Below, one piece after another: positions 1 to 13,827 of a DNA stretch of 64,000 nucleotides. The notes beneath the pieces were generated by a model that was not told where the DNA came from, did no database searches, and saw only the letters and a list, made by a program, of their open reading frames with translations. How positions within the stretch are numbered: position 1 is the stretch's first letter; each line of letters begins with the position of its first letter. This DNA is from Enoplosus armatus. Lineage: Eukaryota; Chordata; Actinopteri; Centrarchiformes; Enoplosidae. The position numbers and the translations under genes are program-made. The stretch spans positions 12,641,891-12,705,890 of the forward strand of contig NC_092180.1 in the NCBI RefSeq assembly GCF_043641665.1, given 5' to 3'.

Positions 1-2954
1 ATGTCTCTTTAAGGGTTTTTTCATCCAACATGTTTTTATAGCCTCTGTGGTTTATACGATCTAGGTTGTACGACATGTAAGGCAAAGTGTTAAAACCTGT
101 TCCAAATAGCCACCATCGAAGCTTAAAAGGAAAGGCCTGCTCTCTCTCTCTCTCTTATCCATAATATCCACCAACACTCTCTTTTCAACCTTTTGATTCC
201 AACTGTAATCTCTGCCGTCTAAAACAATGTACGCCATTTGTCTCTCCCTGTCCTGCTATTGTTAACTAACTATGTAGGAAGATTAATGAGTCCATTCTCA
301 CAGCTGCAGCCGTTTAACCTGAGACGGCTTTGAGCTTCATGGAAATCCGTCTTTGTTAAAGGTTTTAAAAACAGAAATATTAAATAAATAACATAATATT
401 ACATCCTTTTTGAAAAAGATTCCCCAGTTGTGGTTTCTAGACAGCGACATATTGCTGACCAAGGTTATGCTGTTGGGCTGCTCTTCTCAGTAATTTGTGT
501 TTAAACAAATGTCAGAGTGACTTTGAAAGTTTTCCCAGGAGTTCCAGTTTCACTTCACATCTCTATTTCAAAATGTTTTGTTTTTTTTAGTTACTTGTAA
601 TGTTGAAAAAGCAAACAGTGTTTATATAAGAGCTAAAACGCCTCTCAGATGTGTCCTTGCTGGCTCTTGATTTATCTTTCTTACCGCCTGATTAACCTCA
701 GCTTTTAGTACAGGGGTTGGCTACTTTCTGAAGGAGTGGGAGAGTGAGATAAAAGAAAAAAAAAACATGAAAGAAATGCTGTTACATGCGCTCTCTCTTC
801 TCCCCTGCTTTCTGTTACAGAGGTGTATCTGCAGCCTGTAGCCTGATTTGTGTCTCAATAAACACAAATAACCACCATGTTGCTCAGCTGTCTATACGTC
901 TCATTCAAACAGATAAAGATAGAAGAGATATATGACCAACCATTATGTCTACTCCAGCTCTGTATAGACAAATACACACAAGCACACATCCTCCTGACCT
1001 GCCCTCCCACATGTGTACACACATAAAAGCACCATCCAACACAACACAGTTGCTAATCATAGAACAAAGGGAGGCTCCAGTCAGCAGGCTTTCCCACTGA
1101 TCAGCTATAGAAAGCAGCAGGGAGGGACAACAGTCAGCTTTGTTAGAGCAGGAAGAAGATACAGCACAGAGGCAGGTAGAGGAGAGAAGTCAAACACACC
1201 AACAAAGCTACATCTGTCTCTCTGTGATATCAGACCTTCACACTGATGATGGCCTGTTGCAGCACGCCACTGAAAAGCTCTTTATTTTTTATAAAACACA
1301 TCTTCCCTGAGGTCAAAGCCAGGAGGTGGAAGTGGACGTCTGTCACTTCACTGGAAACTAAAACTCTCCATTCAGTCCAAATAAAAGACGAGTCTGCTCC
1401 ATAAAGCTCCTCTTTCCTGTCGGATTTGACATGGACACAATAGCAGAATGAATGTAAACACAGGTGTTGTACAGTTGCAGCACCTGTGAGTGTTTTTTTC
1501 CTCAATGCAATGCCCTCATCTTATAAACCAACAACAGAATAAATAAATCTCATGAAAGACATTTGCCTCTGGTCATCTCCTGGTTCCCCCTGTTCTGGTT
1601 TCCCTCCCTCCCTGTGAGCTCAGTTCAACCCTGTTGGCCTTTTCTATTCAACAGTCTGCAGGCAGACCTCCGGGCAGCCGGGTCGAGGCCGTTTGTAAAG
1701 AAGTGCAGCATCAAGCATTCTGTCGGACACGTCCCGGGCTGCGGGTCAGACTAACACACGGGCGCACTACAAAACAAGAGCAGGCAGAGAGGAAAGAAAA
1801 GGATTCATGAGAGAGATCACTATGCACACACAAATACAGTACGTCATGCATTCAAAACATGAAACTACTTTCCCCAAACACAGGACCCCGTCTCTCTCTC
1901 TGTCCTCCCAAATGTATTTGCAGGTCAGTTCAGGTCTGAAAACGTCCAGAAAAACCTGCAGCTTTCATCGCACATCAACCAGCTTCACCCTTCAAAGATC
2001 AACATGATGCATAATGGAGGCTGTTTGTGTTTGATGTGTGTGCACGCATGAAGGTAACGCTGAATACAAAGGGGTGGATACGCAGAGATGAGATGTAATG
2101 TGTACGCAGACATGTGCGAGCACAGATATGTGTTTGATCATCCTGCGGTATTTAGAGCTCCCCTCCAGACACATTTTAAGACATATAAAACGACTCTTGG
2201 AATAATAATTTGTGTCTGATATGGTTTTTCCACAAAAAAAAAGTTTAATTAACCACTTTAATATTCTTTTACATCTACTCCTTCTCCCTCATTGAAAAAT
2301 CCACAATCTATGAATATGTAAATATTGTTCATTTTCTGAAGTTTAACTTCTGGATACAAGAAGTATCCTCCTTCACTGAAGAGTCAACTCTCAGTGTTTG
2401 TGCACTGCAGGCTTGAAGTTATCAACCCACATGTGTTGCGAAGACAGTTGGGGTGTCTCAAAATCCTCCTCGTGCGTCGTCTTAAACTCAGATTCAAGGT
2501 GAGCACAGAGAAACTTTCCTCCCTCGGCAGATGAATATGAAAACAGCCTTCTAGTGTTAAACTGCACAAACATCATTCTGCACAGTGACACTCAACAATA
2601 AAAACGAACACATTTTTGTGGAGGAGCATTTATTGATTATTTCTAAAGGTCACAAAATTTTCTCTCATGTTCAGTAACTGTAACGTAGATGAACAACTAA
2701 AGACAAAAAAACTGAGTTTCCAAACAACCCTGAACACCTCATGTTACAATTCTGTAACATGTCGACGTCAACATGTAACACACTTGTGTAGTCATCTGAT
2801 TCAACACGTCCACAAAGTGTGACGCTAGTCAGTTAAATTAATTGCTGCTCTGTGTTGGTGTGAACGTGTTGCTTCAGGTACTGGTGAGAAGATGCTGCAC
2901 AGTGGTGTGAAACAGGATTATACAACTCTGGAAGGTTATCATGGCAGCAATCAT

Positions 2955-3245
2955 TTTAGCTGAACTGCAACAATCGATTTTTGATCAGTCGATCAAAAGA
3001 ATATTAATCTGCATACTATTAATAATAATAATATAATCGATAATCGATTAATCGTTTAAGTAATATTTCAATCAACATTTAATGATTCCAGGTTCTGAAA
3101 TGTGAGAAGTCCCCACTTTTCATCATGATAGTAAACTGAATATTTTTGTGTTTTGGACTCTTGTTCAGACAAAACAACATATCATCATAGTGAGATTAAC
3201 TGTTTTACGATTAATCGAGAAAACAATTAACAGCTGTAATGTTGT
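2955..3245 (+). repeat. Teleost interspersed repeat, ATTAATCGATTA type, copy A
   Basis: The segment contains stacked ATCGAT/ATTAATCG words (3030-3055, 3208-3220) around a stretch reading like 'AGTAAACTGAATATTTTTGTGTTTTGGACT'-type sequence. From memory this matches a very common fish repeat that carries the phrase 'cagtttactgtcat' and ends near 'gattaatcg..gcagct'. Related fragments lie at 11735-11900, 14985-15190 and 44800-44950. Borders are approximate and the repeat class is not assigned. Confidence 0.6.
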
Positions 3246-3900
3246 CCTCTGTCTCAAGCATCACAAGATAAACAGCAGAACTATGTTGTTCACATTACAA
3301 AGTAATCTAAGAGGAAGGTGCACATTTTCACTGCAGTGGTCTCACTGAACTGAAGGAGAGAGTCATGACTATAGTCAGCGTCAGTGAGGAGCTGTTGCTA
3401 AAGAAAGCTGCAAAGAATGTTTTTTTTTTTTTTGCTTGACTTGAAACTCCCTTTATTTTCTTCTCCTCATCGAACACGAGACAGCCGTGGACACAATTAA
3501 TATCGTCAGACCTTCCGCAGAAACACAACCGCAACATTCATCTTTTTCCTTTGTATTTCACCGATGACTGCTTTGTCAACTGAGCGGAGTACAATGTCAG
3601 TTCTTCAGCTAGGTGGCTGCTTTGCTTCATTAGGTAATATGTAGCGAAGAGAGAGGGGGAAAAAAGATGGGACGGCATGAAACAAAGGGAATCTTTTAAC
3701 ATGGAGCACGCGGAAGAACCTCAGATCATCGTGTTGAACACGGATCATGAAACAACTCCAAAAATATCAGAGCACAAGTGGATGGAGGAACGAGACGAGG
3801 CAGAAAGTCTGGATGCGTCTCCAGCAAAGCACACCGAGAGACAGGGAATTAAGTGAAGTTGACAACTTGAAACATTAGAGCCTCTCTCGAACACTGTGTG

Positions 3901-3905
<5 letters not shown>

Positions 3906-3975
<70 letters not shown>
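3906..3975. repeat. (TG)n microsatellite, about 35 units
   Basis: Uninterrupted TG dinucleotides, one of the longest pure tracts in the window. The poly-His/Thr reading frames seen across it are artefacts of the repeat. Confidence 0.98.
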
Positions 3976-3976
<1 letters not shown>

Positions 3977-5876
3977 ATGTGTTGAAGTGGTAGCAAGGAC
4001 AAACTGTTCTCGCCACCATTATGGTGCTCACTGGTAGCACTGGAGTGGGGGCAGAATGCACTGGAGGGTCCTCAGAGTAATGAGTAGCAGCAAGCTGAGT
4101 GCCTACTTACTTATTATGGAAAAAGGTGCAGCAGGAAAGTGAATTACAACTGTTCAGCAACACCTCGGGACGGACGGAGCGCTAAGACTACATGACATCA
4201 TCACGCCTGCTTTAAACACACAAGTGAGGTCACTGCAGAGATGTTAGAAAACCACCAACAGGTCGACTAAAAATGAAAGTAAACAGTCTGATGATTGATG
4301 GAGTCCATCTAATTAGTTGATCAATATGAGGTTGAAGACAAGGCCGGTCCAGCAGTGAGTGGTCTGGTCTGAGAGCATGCTCCATTTAATCCAAACTGAC
4401 AAGGTGAGTAAAGAGGCAGAGGAGCCACGTCCTCTACTGACCGCTGGAAATAAATGGCTGCATCACAAAACAACAAACAGCCCAGTGGAGCACTGCGTTG
4501 AGATGCAGAATAATGTCTTTGTCACACAGTTTGCAACTGGACCGTCATCAAATAGATAAGTAAGATATTACGGCTGCTGGACAAACTCGTGATGCTGTTA
4601 CATAATGAACAGCTGTGACTTAAACATCACATCACAGAGACGAGCTTTCTTCTTCACTGGGCGTCGTGTAAGAGGAGGATTTCCTCTGAGCTTCTTCTAC
4701 AACCTTTATCTCTGCTGGCGTCTGACCACGCAGCTACTTTGGGTTTTATTTGTCCAGGTTTCATTTCAATGCTCCGAGTATCACAAACAAAATTCCATTC
4801 ACTTGTAATGTAACGGCGCTGTGGCACAAATCTCAGTGACACACACACTGTATGTCAAAACCCTGATGCCGGGCTACTAAAACAAAAAAAGTGCAGCACC
4901 TGTAACTAACTGAGCTTTACCCAGCTCTCTGCATCAAAACCCACTGACTCAATAAGTTTTACAAGAAGACAGTAAAACGTTTTCAATTACTGAGCAGAAA
5001 ATAAACTCCAGAGGAAGTGGCAGAAGAAAGCAAAGCTCCACGAGTGACACCAAAGGGACACAAATCACTTCATTGAAATAGAAATCAATGTGTATCTAAA
5101 CTCAATAATACATTGATTCACAATTGTTGGCTTTTCATGCCCTACATTATATTATTAGGAGTTTCATTGGACCTGAAACTGTGACTCTTATTTTGTAAAA
5201 TCATACAAAAAAGCCTTATAAAAAGCTTCACAGTCGCTTAGCACTGTGGAAGTATTGATATTCACTTTGAATGATACGTTCACACTTCTCTTCTCTGCTC
5301 ACGTTGATGTTATGATTCACAACTGACACCAAAAGCAACACATTTTTTATGAATAGTACCTAAAATGTCCCTGACGACAACCACATCTGTATTTACTTCA
5401 GTTATATTCAACACATAAAAAGCCAAAATCATGATGATTTTCAACCAACACTGCAGACCACACTTTGTATGAGTGTATACTGTACGTGTACACGTGTGTG
5501 TCTGTGTGTGTTTGTGTCTTAAGACCTGTTGCCAGGATACAACCTAAGCCTAATAAGCCAGTTAATTAATGATGATTCACGATCCCTTGCTGCAGAAAAG
5601 CAGAAACAGCAGAACCCAGCAACTAAACAGTCCCTTTGTCTTCATCTACCAGAACTGCTGCTCTTTATTCCTCACTCAGACCACTCAAGAAAAAAGGAGC
5701 ATATGTAAACAGCTGATCTGCGTCTGCTTCATCTTCTGTATTTTCTTGGCTTTCAAGTCTCAAAACAGCACAAACATACAGGCTCGATGAGAACATCTGA
5801 CTGTGTTTGTATTTTGAGTCAAGCTTCAGAAAAGACAGAAATACCAAAAAACTGGAGTCTACAGTCAAGCTAGCAG

Positions 5877-6178
5877 CTCTGTGAGGCTGCTAAATGCTAA
5901 CGCCACAATGCTAACATGCTAAAATTTGCTAATTAGCTCTAAACACAGAGTGCAGCGGAGGCTGATGGGAGCGTCATTAGTTCTTGCAGGTGTTTTGTCA
6001 TAAACCAAAAATAAACATTGTCTGTACAAAACTTCGTGTCAATTCACCCGGCAAATGTTGAGATATTTCACAGGATTCAACCTCTGGGGAACATGATTTT
6101 TTGGAACAAAGAAGAAACCCGACAGACCAACAGACCATCAGACAGACATCCCCTGAGCCATGCCTCTAGCTAAGAATC
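5877..6178 (+). repeat. Teleost interspersed repeat, GCTAATGCTAACATGCTA type
   Basis: Begins with iterated GCTAA words (5889-5935), then 'gaggctgatgggagcgtcattag' near 5958 and 'cataaaccaaa' near 6000, and ends with repeated CAGACAGAC words and 'gagccatgcctctagctaa' near 6157-6175. From memory this matches a long, very abundant fish repeat. This copy looks internally deleted. Family name not assigned. Confidence 0.65.
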
Positions 6179-6308
6179 GAGCTGTTGCCCACTTTATTCC
6201 ACTGTGGATCTTTGCCCTCCTTCCACACACAAACAAAGACATTGAGAGCCTCCCAATATGCCCCCACAACACAACAACCCCCTACTAAACACTTTGGATT
6301 CTCCTATC

Positions 6309-6311
<3 letters not shown>

Positions 6312-6373
<62 letters not shown>

Positions 6374-6381
6374 ACACACAC
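6312..6381. repeat. (CA)n microsatellite
   Basis: About 34 CA units, interrupted once by a TA near 6369. It sits in entrep2 intron 1. Confidence 0.97.
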
Positions 6382-6889
6382 TTGGGCAGATTAGTGCAGA
6401 ATTTGCTGACGGTTGGTGCTGGAAATGCTGCCTCAAAACAAACACCAAGAATACCGTCTTAAGCAGCCTTTGTTATGGCACAGTCTGTAGATTTGGGATG
6501 TTGGGAGTGTTACTTTTAGAGAGGCTGTACACAAAATCCACATTCATCTTCTACAACACGACCAGGAGAGCGGGGGAGGGGAAAAGAAAGAAAGTAAATC
6601 CTCCTCTGGAGCAGCGGGGGGAGAGGAGAGGAGAGGAAGTGTCAGAGTGAGACAGAGAAAATGAGATAGAAAGCCTCAAAATCAAATGTGAATTAGTAAA
6701 TGATGCCTGCAATAACTCCCTCTGATGGATTTACATATTCACATATTTTGTCTAGAGTGTCTTTATTATCTGTGACAGGAGATGAGAGGTGTTTTGTGTG
6801 TTCGTGTGATTGGACACTTGGATCAGTCCTGAGCTTTAATTCGTGGAGATGCGAGGTGAACGGTAATTTGTTCTGCATGTCAGCCACTG

Positions 6890-7000
6890 ACAGCTGCGGC
6901 GGCCCTTTGGCTCGCTCGGCCGCGTTGCCTCATTTATTGGCCAAAAACCCGGCGGGGCGGTGTGACTCACCGCCAACAGGTAAACCCGCTGGTAATCTGG
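6890..7000. promoter_or_regulatory. CpG-rich patch inside entrep2 intron 1
   Basis: This short segment is much richer in G, C and CpG than its surroundings: GCGGCGGCC near 6896, CTCGCTCGGCCGCG near 6911 and CCCGGCGGGGCGG near 6948. It could be an internal promoter, an enhancer or a conserved non-coding element. The base composition is seen; the function is inference. Confidence 0.3.
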
Positions 7001-7250
7001 CAATGGACAGAGCAGAGAGGAGAGGCGGACTGTGTGTGCCTGTAGGCCTCGTGCAGCCTCAGAGTCGGCACCGTTCAGAGCTCTGCGTCATCTTTTGTCA
7101 CCAACAAGACATCTCCAGGAAGTCACTGCGGCTGGCTGCTTGTCTGCCGAGCTAAAGAGCTACAGCAGGGGTGTGGGATGATCACAAGGCTCAGGTTGGG
7201 TGCGAGAAAGAGCAAGATATTTGTAGGATTAGCCTGTTGGCCAGACAATT

Positions 7251-7272
7251 GTGCGTGTGTGTGTGTGTGTGA
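7251..7272. repeat. Short (GT)n microsatellite
   Basis: About ten GT units. A second short tract lies at 7428-7447. Confidence 0.85.
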
Positions 7273-9056
7273 TATGTCTTCAAACACACGACTCTGAACA
7301 TCAAAGCTGGAAAAAAAATGTGTCCGGAGCGTGGAAAATCAGGATGAGGGAGACAGTCATTGATATGCACAACACTGAGGTGGGATATGTTTGTGTGTAT
7401 GTTTCTGAACGTGTGTGTTTCTGAACGTGTGTGTGTGTGTGTGTGTGGGTTCAACAGTGATTGTTCTGTGTAGGAAGCAAAGATTACGCCTTCTCTCGCT
7501 GTGACCATGATGAAATCCCACAATGCCAGTCATCACACAGAGATCCTTAATGACGTCCCACAGTGGTCACACACACACACAGACACCTACACAGTACATA
7601 CACACACAAGTTTTTTGTCACCTTTTTCATTAGCTCAGTTCACCAACATGGCAGGAAGCTCAACATGAAGGCTTCAGGGTACGAAGCTAAACTACATTTA
7701 CATGCTCAACGAATCCGTAGTGCAGAAGTTCAAAGTGAAGGTTCATATTAACAATTTAACCCAAATACGACCTCATATATTAAGATAATACATACATATT
7801 CAGGATAACGGCCTCCTTTCTAATTCCACACATTTGTCTCACCACCATGAGGACTATTAATTTCGTACACACTCGCCGATCCAGAGAGAGAAACACACTT
7901 TCCTTCTCTGAAATGAGGAGAAAATTAGCTCTACCGAGTCTTAAAGCTATACCAGGCAAGCTTTGGTGTCCAAACGCATTTGTCTTATTTCACTAAATCA
8001 CAGAGCAGAGCCACAAAAAGGCATCCCATCCCACCTGACTGATGTGTCTTATTTCCACAAACTGAATTCTTGATAGAGAAAGACACAGTTCTCATCAAAT
8101 CAGCTCCTCTGCACTTTCCAATAACCACAGATGCTGCATCTCCTGCTATTATAAAGTTGATATTTAATGACCGAATGTAAAACCTGACTCCAGGTGTTAG
8201 AGTGCAGAGAAATGTCTTTATTCCAGCCAACACGTTTTACATAAAAGCCTTGATTGTTAATCCTGGGGAGATCTGAAACGTGTTTAACAGTGTTTTTAGC
8301 TGTTTGGAGCTGTCTGCTCTACAAAGAGTGACTTCCACCGTCTGATTGCTTGTGGGCAAAACACTTCCATCACCAGAGTCTCCAGATGGAGAGCTGGTCT
8401 CGATCACATTATCTGGGTTTTGGCACCACTGTGGCCGACGGTTCTTTCTGCTGGCAAGCTATTTGTTTTCAGCAGCTGATTCAAGTTACAGTAATAAACA
8501 TCCAGCATCATTTTCCCTAAACCTTAAAAACAACAACTGCTTAAGAGTTTTATGTGAAGCAGGATTTAACCAATGTTCACCGTTATGTTCAGGTACCATT
8601 AGCTGTAGAAACAGGCGGGTTCATGTTCTCCCTGAGGATAAAATACTTTGTTATGTGATTCCCGATGAGCTTCTTCTGGATAAATGATTATAATAAAAAC
8701 TTGAGGTGTGTTTAGGAAGGGAACCTTGTTTTTGTGGCAGGTTTTGCTCTTTCTTTGCAATGTAACATTATATAAAAGTAATTTACCCTTGCAGCTGTAG
8801 CGTTAGGAGGTTGTACGTGCATGTCACAATAAATAACTAACAAAATGTGCACAGCTGATGTCTCCCTGACTCTGCGTGTCAGGGCACAGAGATGCATCAG
8901 GTTTTGGTGCACAAAGAAAACAGAAGGTAAGATGCAGCACAACAGGCTGACAGGCCAGTTTGTCCAATCAGCTCGAGGCACACATCAAGAATGTGCATTG
9001 ACCTTTGCTCTCTGGACCCTGTGGTTACTTACAATTCCCCTGTAACTATACACTCC

Positions 9057-9084
9057 CACACACACACACACACACACACACACA
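9057..9084. repeat. (CA)n microsatellite
   Basis: About 14 CA units in entrep2 intron 1. Confidence 0.95.
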
Positions 9085-9642
9085 GATGGCCCCTGTACCA
9101 CAGACCTCCCCTCACCCCTGCACTCTGCCCCACTGCCTCTATAATTAATGGACCAGCCCTGCTCCGGGTCTGTGGCAGGAAATCAGGGAAGTGTGCAATC
9201 ATAAATATTTACAGAAACCACCATGAAAATTTCACATGAAGAAAAACACAACGACTGTTCACAGGGGAGGAAGCGCTGTGTAGTATTTGAAATACCCTCC
9301 TTGTGTGTGTGTGTGGTATCACTGATCACCACAGAGGCTCTGCATCCTCACAGCTAATTGCCTATATGATTGTCTCTGTCCTCCAGAATCCATCCAAAAA
9401 CCTCATTTATGTTTTTTCACGGCGGTGAATTAGTCGAGCTCTCTACCTGAGAGCTGTGATCCTCTATATTCAGCCTGCGACTGTAATAAGTTGTAATAGT
9501 CGAATATTCCTTTTGCATGGATGCTAAATGAAACCAAAGTAAATAACATCCTCATCATATTACTGTCAGAGTCTCAACAGTATCAGGCTTCTACGCCGTG
9601 TGTCTTTTTCTTTAGGAGGTGAAAACTTGCATCATGCCGTCA

Positions 9643-10720
<1,078 letters not shown>

Positions 10721-10776
10721 TCTCCACTATCAGGCACAAAAAAAAACCCCTGCGCGTGACTTGTTACCACTGCTGG

Positions 10777-10802
10777 TGATGATGATGATGATGATGATGA
10801 TG
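10777..10802. repeat. (TGA)n trinucleotide repeat
   Basis: Nearly nine TGA units, 60 bp beyond the GGA tract. Confidence 0.95.
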
Positions 10803-11366
10803 TAGCGTTGGATGAAAACGTGGTAGGATCGGATCATCAGATATTACAGAGAAATTAGGTTTATGTTTTAGGAAGGAGAGCACATGTTGGAGGTGTTTTG
10901 TGCCGCACGAGGAGGTCAGTCTGAGCCTTCTTACAGTTTCAGCACGTGAATCAGGATTCAATTCATCAATTCGGCACATCTGAAGTTTTAAGTTCAGGTG
11001 TGTTTTATAAAAGCTTTAATAAAACAAAGTGACTGTGGGTTAACCTCAGCTCCAGCCACAGCACCAGGACAGCATGTACTGCATTGTCATTGAACACTGG
11101 CTCTGTATCAGCTGCCCTGCATTATGTAGCCTCACAGGTAAGAAGTAGGACATGCGGCACACCTGGTGAGGATCTTTCCTGAAGACTCGCTGCACATTAT
11201 GAAATAATTAGTGATCATTAGAATCACAGGTTTTGGACACGAGTTGTGAGCAGTTTAACTGAACAGTTTGGTTTAAAGGATATTTAAAGGATTGAAGAGG
11301 TGAAAGTAGGATCAGAAAAAACACGTAACAGATTTTCTAATTTCTTGAACTCCCAATTTATATTGC

Positions 11367-11399
11367 GATCTCTTGGACTGAGAATGAGTCCAAGAGATC
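11367..11399. repeat. Perfect 13-bp inverted repeat, 7-nt loop
   Basis: GATCTCTTGGACT (11367-11379) is followed by seven bases and then its exact reverse complement (11387-11399). It lies in the tjp1-entrep2 spacer. Function unknown. Confidence 0.85.
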
Positions 11400-11734
11400 T
11401 AACAGCAAAACTTAAAGGCGATGTGCATTAAAATGTCTGATTCTCTGACATGTTGCTCCTCTTTCCTCATCAAAATGCTGTTTTACCACACGAAGGTCGT
11501 CAGTATATGTAAAGACTAAAACTGAGGAAATAGAAATATTGAAGTATTGTATTGATTTCACTGTTGGGAACTGTATACTGACACATTAAAATCACAGCTG
11601 AAGGACTTTTGTATGTCTGACGTCGTTCAGTAGACTCAATCAGAGCTCGTGTGCGCCACCTAGCTGTGGAACCTGAGCCATGACACACAGCCAAGCACAG
11701 CAAAGAGGTTAAAGGACAAACTTAATCTGCAATC

Positions 11735-11900
11735 ATTTCGACATTTTTCAAACAGAAATGCCGAAAGATCACTCTCAAGCTCCTAAAAGACGAGAACTTG
11801 TTGTATTTCTTTGTCTTGTGTGACAGTAAACTGAACATCTGTGAGTTCTGGACTGAAGTTCTGAATAAAATGTTGGATAAACTGATGATGAAAATCGTTC
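11735..11900 (+). repeat. Teleost interspersed repeat, ATTAATCGATTA type, copy B (fragment)
   Basis: Shares the 'gacagtaaactgaacatctgtgagttctggactg' type core (about 11822-11856) with copy A, where the matching phrase is near 3127-3160. It is diverged and its borders are soft. Confidence 0.5.
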
Positions 11901-12036
11901 ACTTCAGTCTAACAAACATGATGTATATAATATTGTGATCAGCAGAGGTGAAAAGAAAGAAAGCAAAGAAAACAAAATTCACATTGTAGAATAAAAACAA
12001 CTTCCTCACAGACAAGCTCTTTACTTTAAAAATGAT

Positions 12037-12046
12037 TTTATTTATT
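12037..12046 (-). terminator. tjp1: Overlapping AATAAA poly(A) signals for tjp1
   Basis: The plus-strand TTTATTTATT reads AATAAATAAA on the minus strand, giving two overlapping canonical signals. Cleavage is expected at about 12010-12027. Confidence 0.65.
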
Positions 12047-12575
12047 AATACAGTGGTATACTTAAAATTGTGTTGCAGAAAAGAAAAAAAAGTCAGCCAC
12101 ACGTGAAGAGCTAATATCCAATTAAAGCCGTGTTATTGTTATATCTAAAAATAAAATGGTACTGGTGTGCCATACATCATATATTGTCTATTAGTACAAA
12201 AATACATTTAAGGGCACACAATACAGCATCCAGTATCACAAATCAGTGAGGGGGACACTTTGAGAGCACACCCTTTTAAAAGAACATTTTAAATGTTTTT
12301 TTGTTTTTTTAGCCCAAACACATTCCTGATCCTTAAATAGCCATAAAAGACCTTTTTTGTGACCATAACTTGGTGTGAATATATTGGTAGAAAAGGTGTG
12401 ATGTATTATTGTTGGGTTACAAGTTCCAAGGCTCGAGGGTATATCCAGAATACAAAGATAACCACGTTCACTTTCTTCCACTTTTTAAAACATGTTTTCT
12501 CTAAGTTTTATACAAAAAAGAAAAGACATACAAAAAGTTCATTTACAAACAAAAGAAACAAGGCAATATGCTAGC

Positions 12576-12581
12576 TTTATT
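12576..12581 (-). terminator. tjp1: Alternative AATAAA signal within tjp1 3' UTR
   Basis: A canonical AATAAA on the minus strand, about 1.15 kb after the stop codon. It could give a shorter 3' UTR isoform. Confidence 0.4.
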
Positions 12582-13605
12582 TACAGCCACTTCTTTTCTG
12601 TTCTTTTTCTTTCTTTTTTTTTTAAGTAATGCATAGCAGATAAAAGAAGAGCATACCTTTGTTATCCTTTATCAACTGTTATTGTGTGCTAAACCCAAGT
12701 TCATTTTTATACAGTGGGTTCACAAAAAATGGCAAAACAAATGACATTATACCATAATTTATCATAACTTATTTCTTTTTTTTTTCCTTAATGAAAAGTG
12801 AATAATCTGCAGATAAGGCATCACTGCTTATTTGTGTGAGTGCAAGAGTGCACAGAGAGAAACAGATAGAAAGAGAAGAAGAAGAAGAAGATAAAGAGAG
12901 AAATAGATGTGAGGAAGGAACTGAGGAGGCTACTGGACCTGAGTAAAGAACATGCATAGATCTCCCTCAGGCTGGAAGGAGAGACGTGGTAAGAAATTAA
13001 GCTACAAGATATTACTGTGGGAAAAGGAAGAATGAACGTCTCTAAAAAGTGTGCTGCTTGGGTTCGTATCCAGCTCGTGTTTCGCCAACTCCTTCAACAG
13101 ATACTTGCAAACTTCCCTCACGTCTGTCTCAAACCTTCATTAAAATTCCCTCAATGTGGGAAAAAAAAAACATGGAGACACACATTTGTATTGAGTCACC
13201 TGAACTGAAAAACAACAAGATGTTGACTGGTAGTTGAATTCATGAGTAAAATTTTTAGTAAATCTTCTCTATACTACTATATATACTGTACGCATATATA
13301 GCATAAATATACCGACACAGGTTTCTGAAGCATGTACGCTGCCTCAAAAACCACCCATCCATCTATATTCATGTAAAACTTACATTTAAACATTGCCGTA
13401 TATATAGTGTCAATCCTCAGTGGCATGGGGCATGCATTATTGGTTTTCATTTCACATCAAAACTTCAAATTGGAAAAGAGTTCAAAGAACAGCTTGCAAC
13501 GATCATCAGTGTCTCGCCTTCATCCATGGGTGCAGTAAACAGCACTGACTGGGTCTTCTTCATACTCCATTATGTAATGTGTTTGTATGTTTGGAGTGCA
13601 TCTGT

Positions 13606-13607
<2 letters not shown>

Positions 13608-13638
<31 letters not shown>
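13608..13638. repeat. (TG)n microsatellite in tjp1 3' UTR
   Basis: About 15 TG units starting roughly 95 bp after the tjp1 stop codon. It is transcribed as (CA)n. Confidence 0.93.
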
Positions 13639-13640
<2 letters not shown>

Positions 13641-13732
13641 TGAGAGAGAGAGTGTGTATGTGTTGTGTGTGCATCCTCTTCATTTTATCCCCCATGGTCA
13701 CATTCAGTAACATCACACCTGCTCGTCCGTCC

Positions 13733-13827
13733 TTAAAAGTGGTCAATGAGCACAGAAACGCAGTTGGCTCCCACCAGGTAGTTGGGGTCCCCGGGGAGAG
13801 ACTTGTTCTGCCAGCTTTTTGGGTCAC
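13733..13827 (-). CDS. tjp1: tjp1 exon 29 (last): end of ZU5 and stop
   Basis: Residues 1679-1709 plus TAA at 13733-13735. It encodes [20 protein letters not shown] and then [10 protein letters not shown], the invariant ZO-1 C-terminus. The acceptor is CTGCAG at 13828 upward. It completes the Gly codon split with exon 28. Confidence 0.98.

Larger units (their letters stand above)
10803..12009. other. Intergenic spacer between tjp1 3' end and entrep2 promoter
   Basis: The two genes point the same way and are separated by little more than 1 kb of plain sequence. It contains a perfect 13-bp hairpin at 11367-11399 and a fragment of the ATTAATCGATTA-type repeat at about 11735-11900. No coding exon was seen. 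Confidence 0.65.
12010..13732 (-). other. tjp1: tjp1 3' UTR
   Basis: From the stop codon at 13733-13735 to the first good poly(A) signals at 12037-12046 is about 1.7 kb of AT-rich sequence without a recognisable ORF. This is similar in size to mammalian TJP1 3' UTRs as I remember them. It carries a (TG)n tract at 13608-13638, that is (CA)n in the transcript, just after the stop codon. The exact cleavage site is inferred. Confidence 0.7.

Noticed and set aside
3745..4061. Minus-strand frames with long His-Thr runs
   Set aside because: They are translations of the (TG)n/(CA)n microsatellite; the same applies near 6185-6448, 24075-24344, 47459-47683 and 52077-52520.
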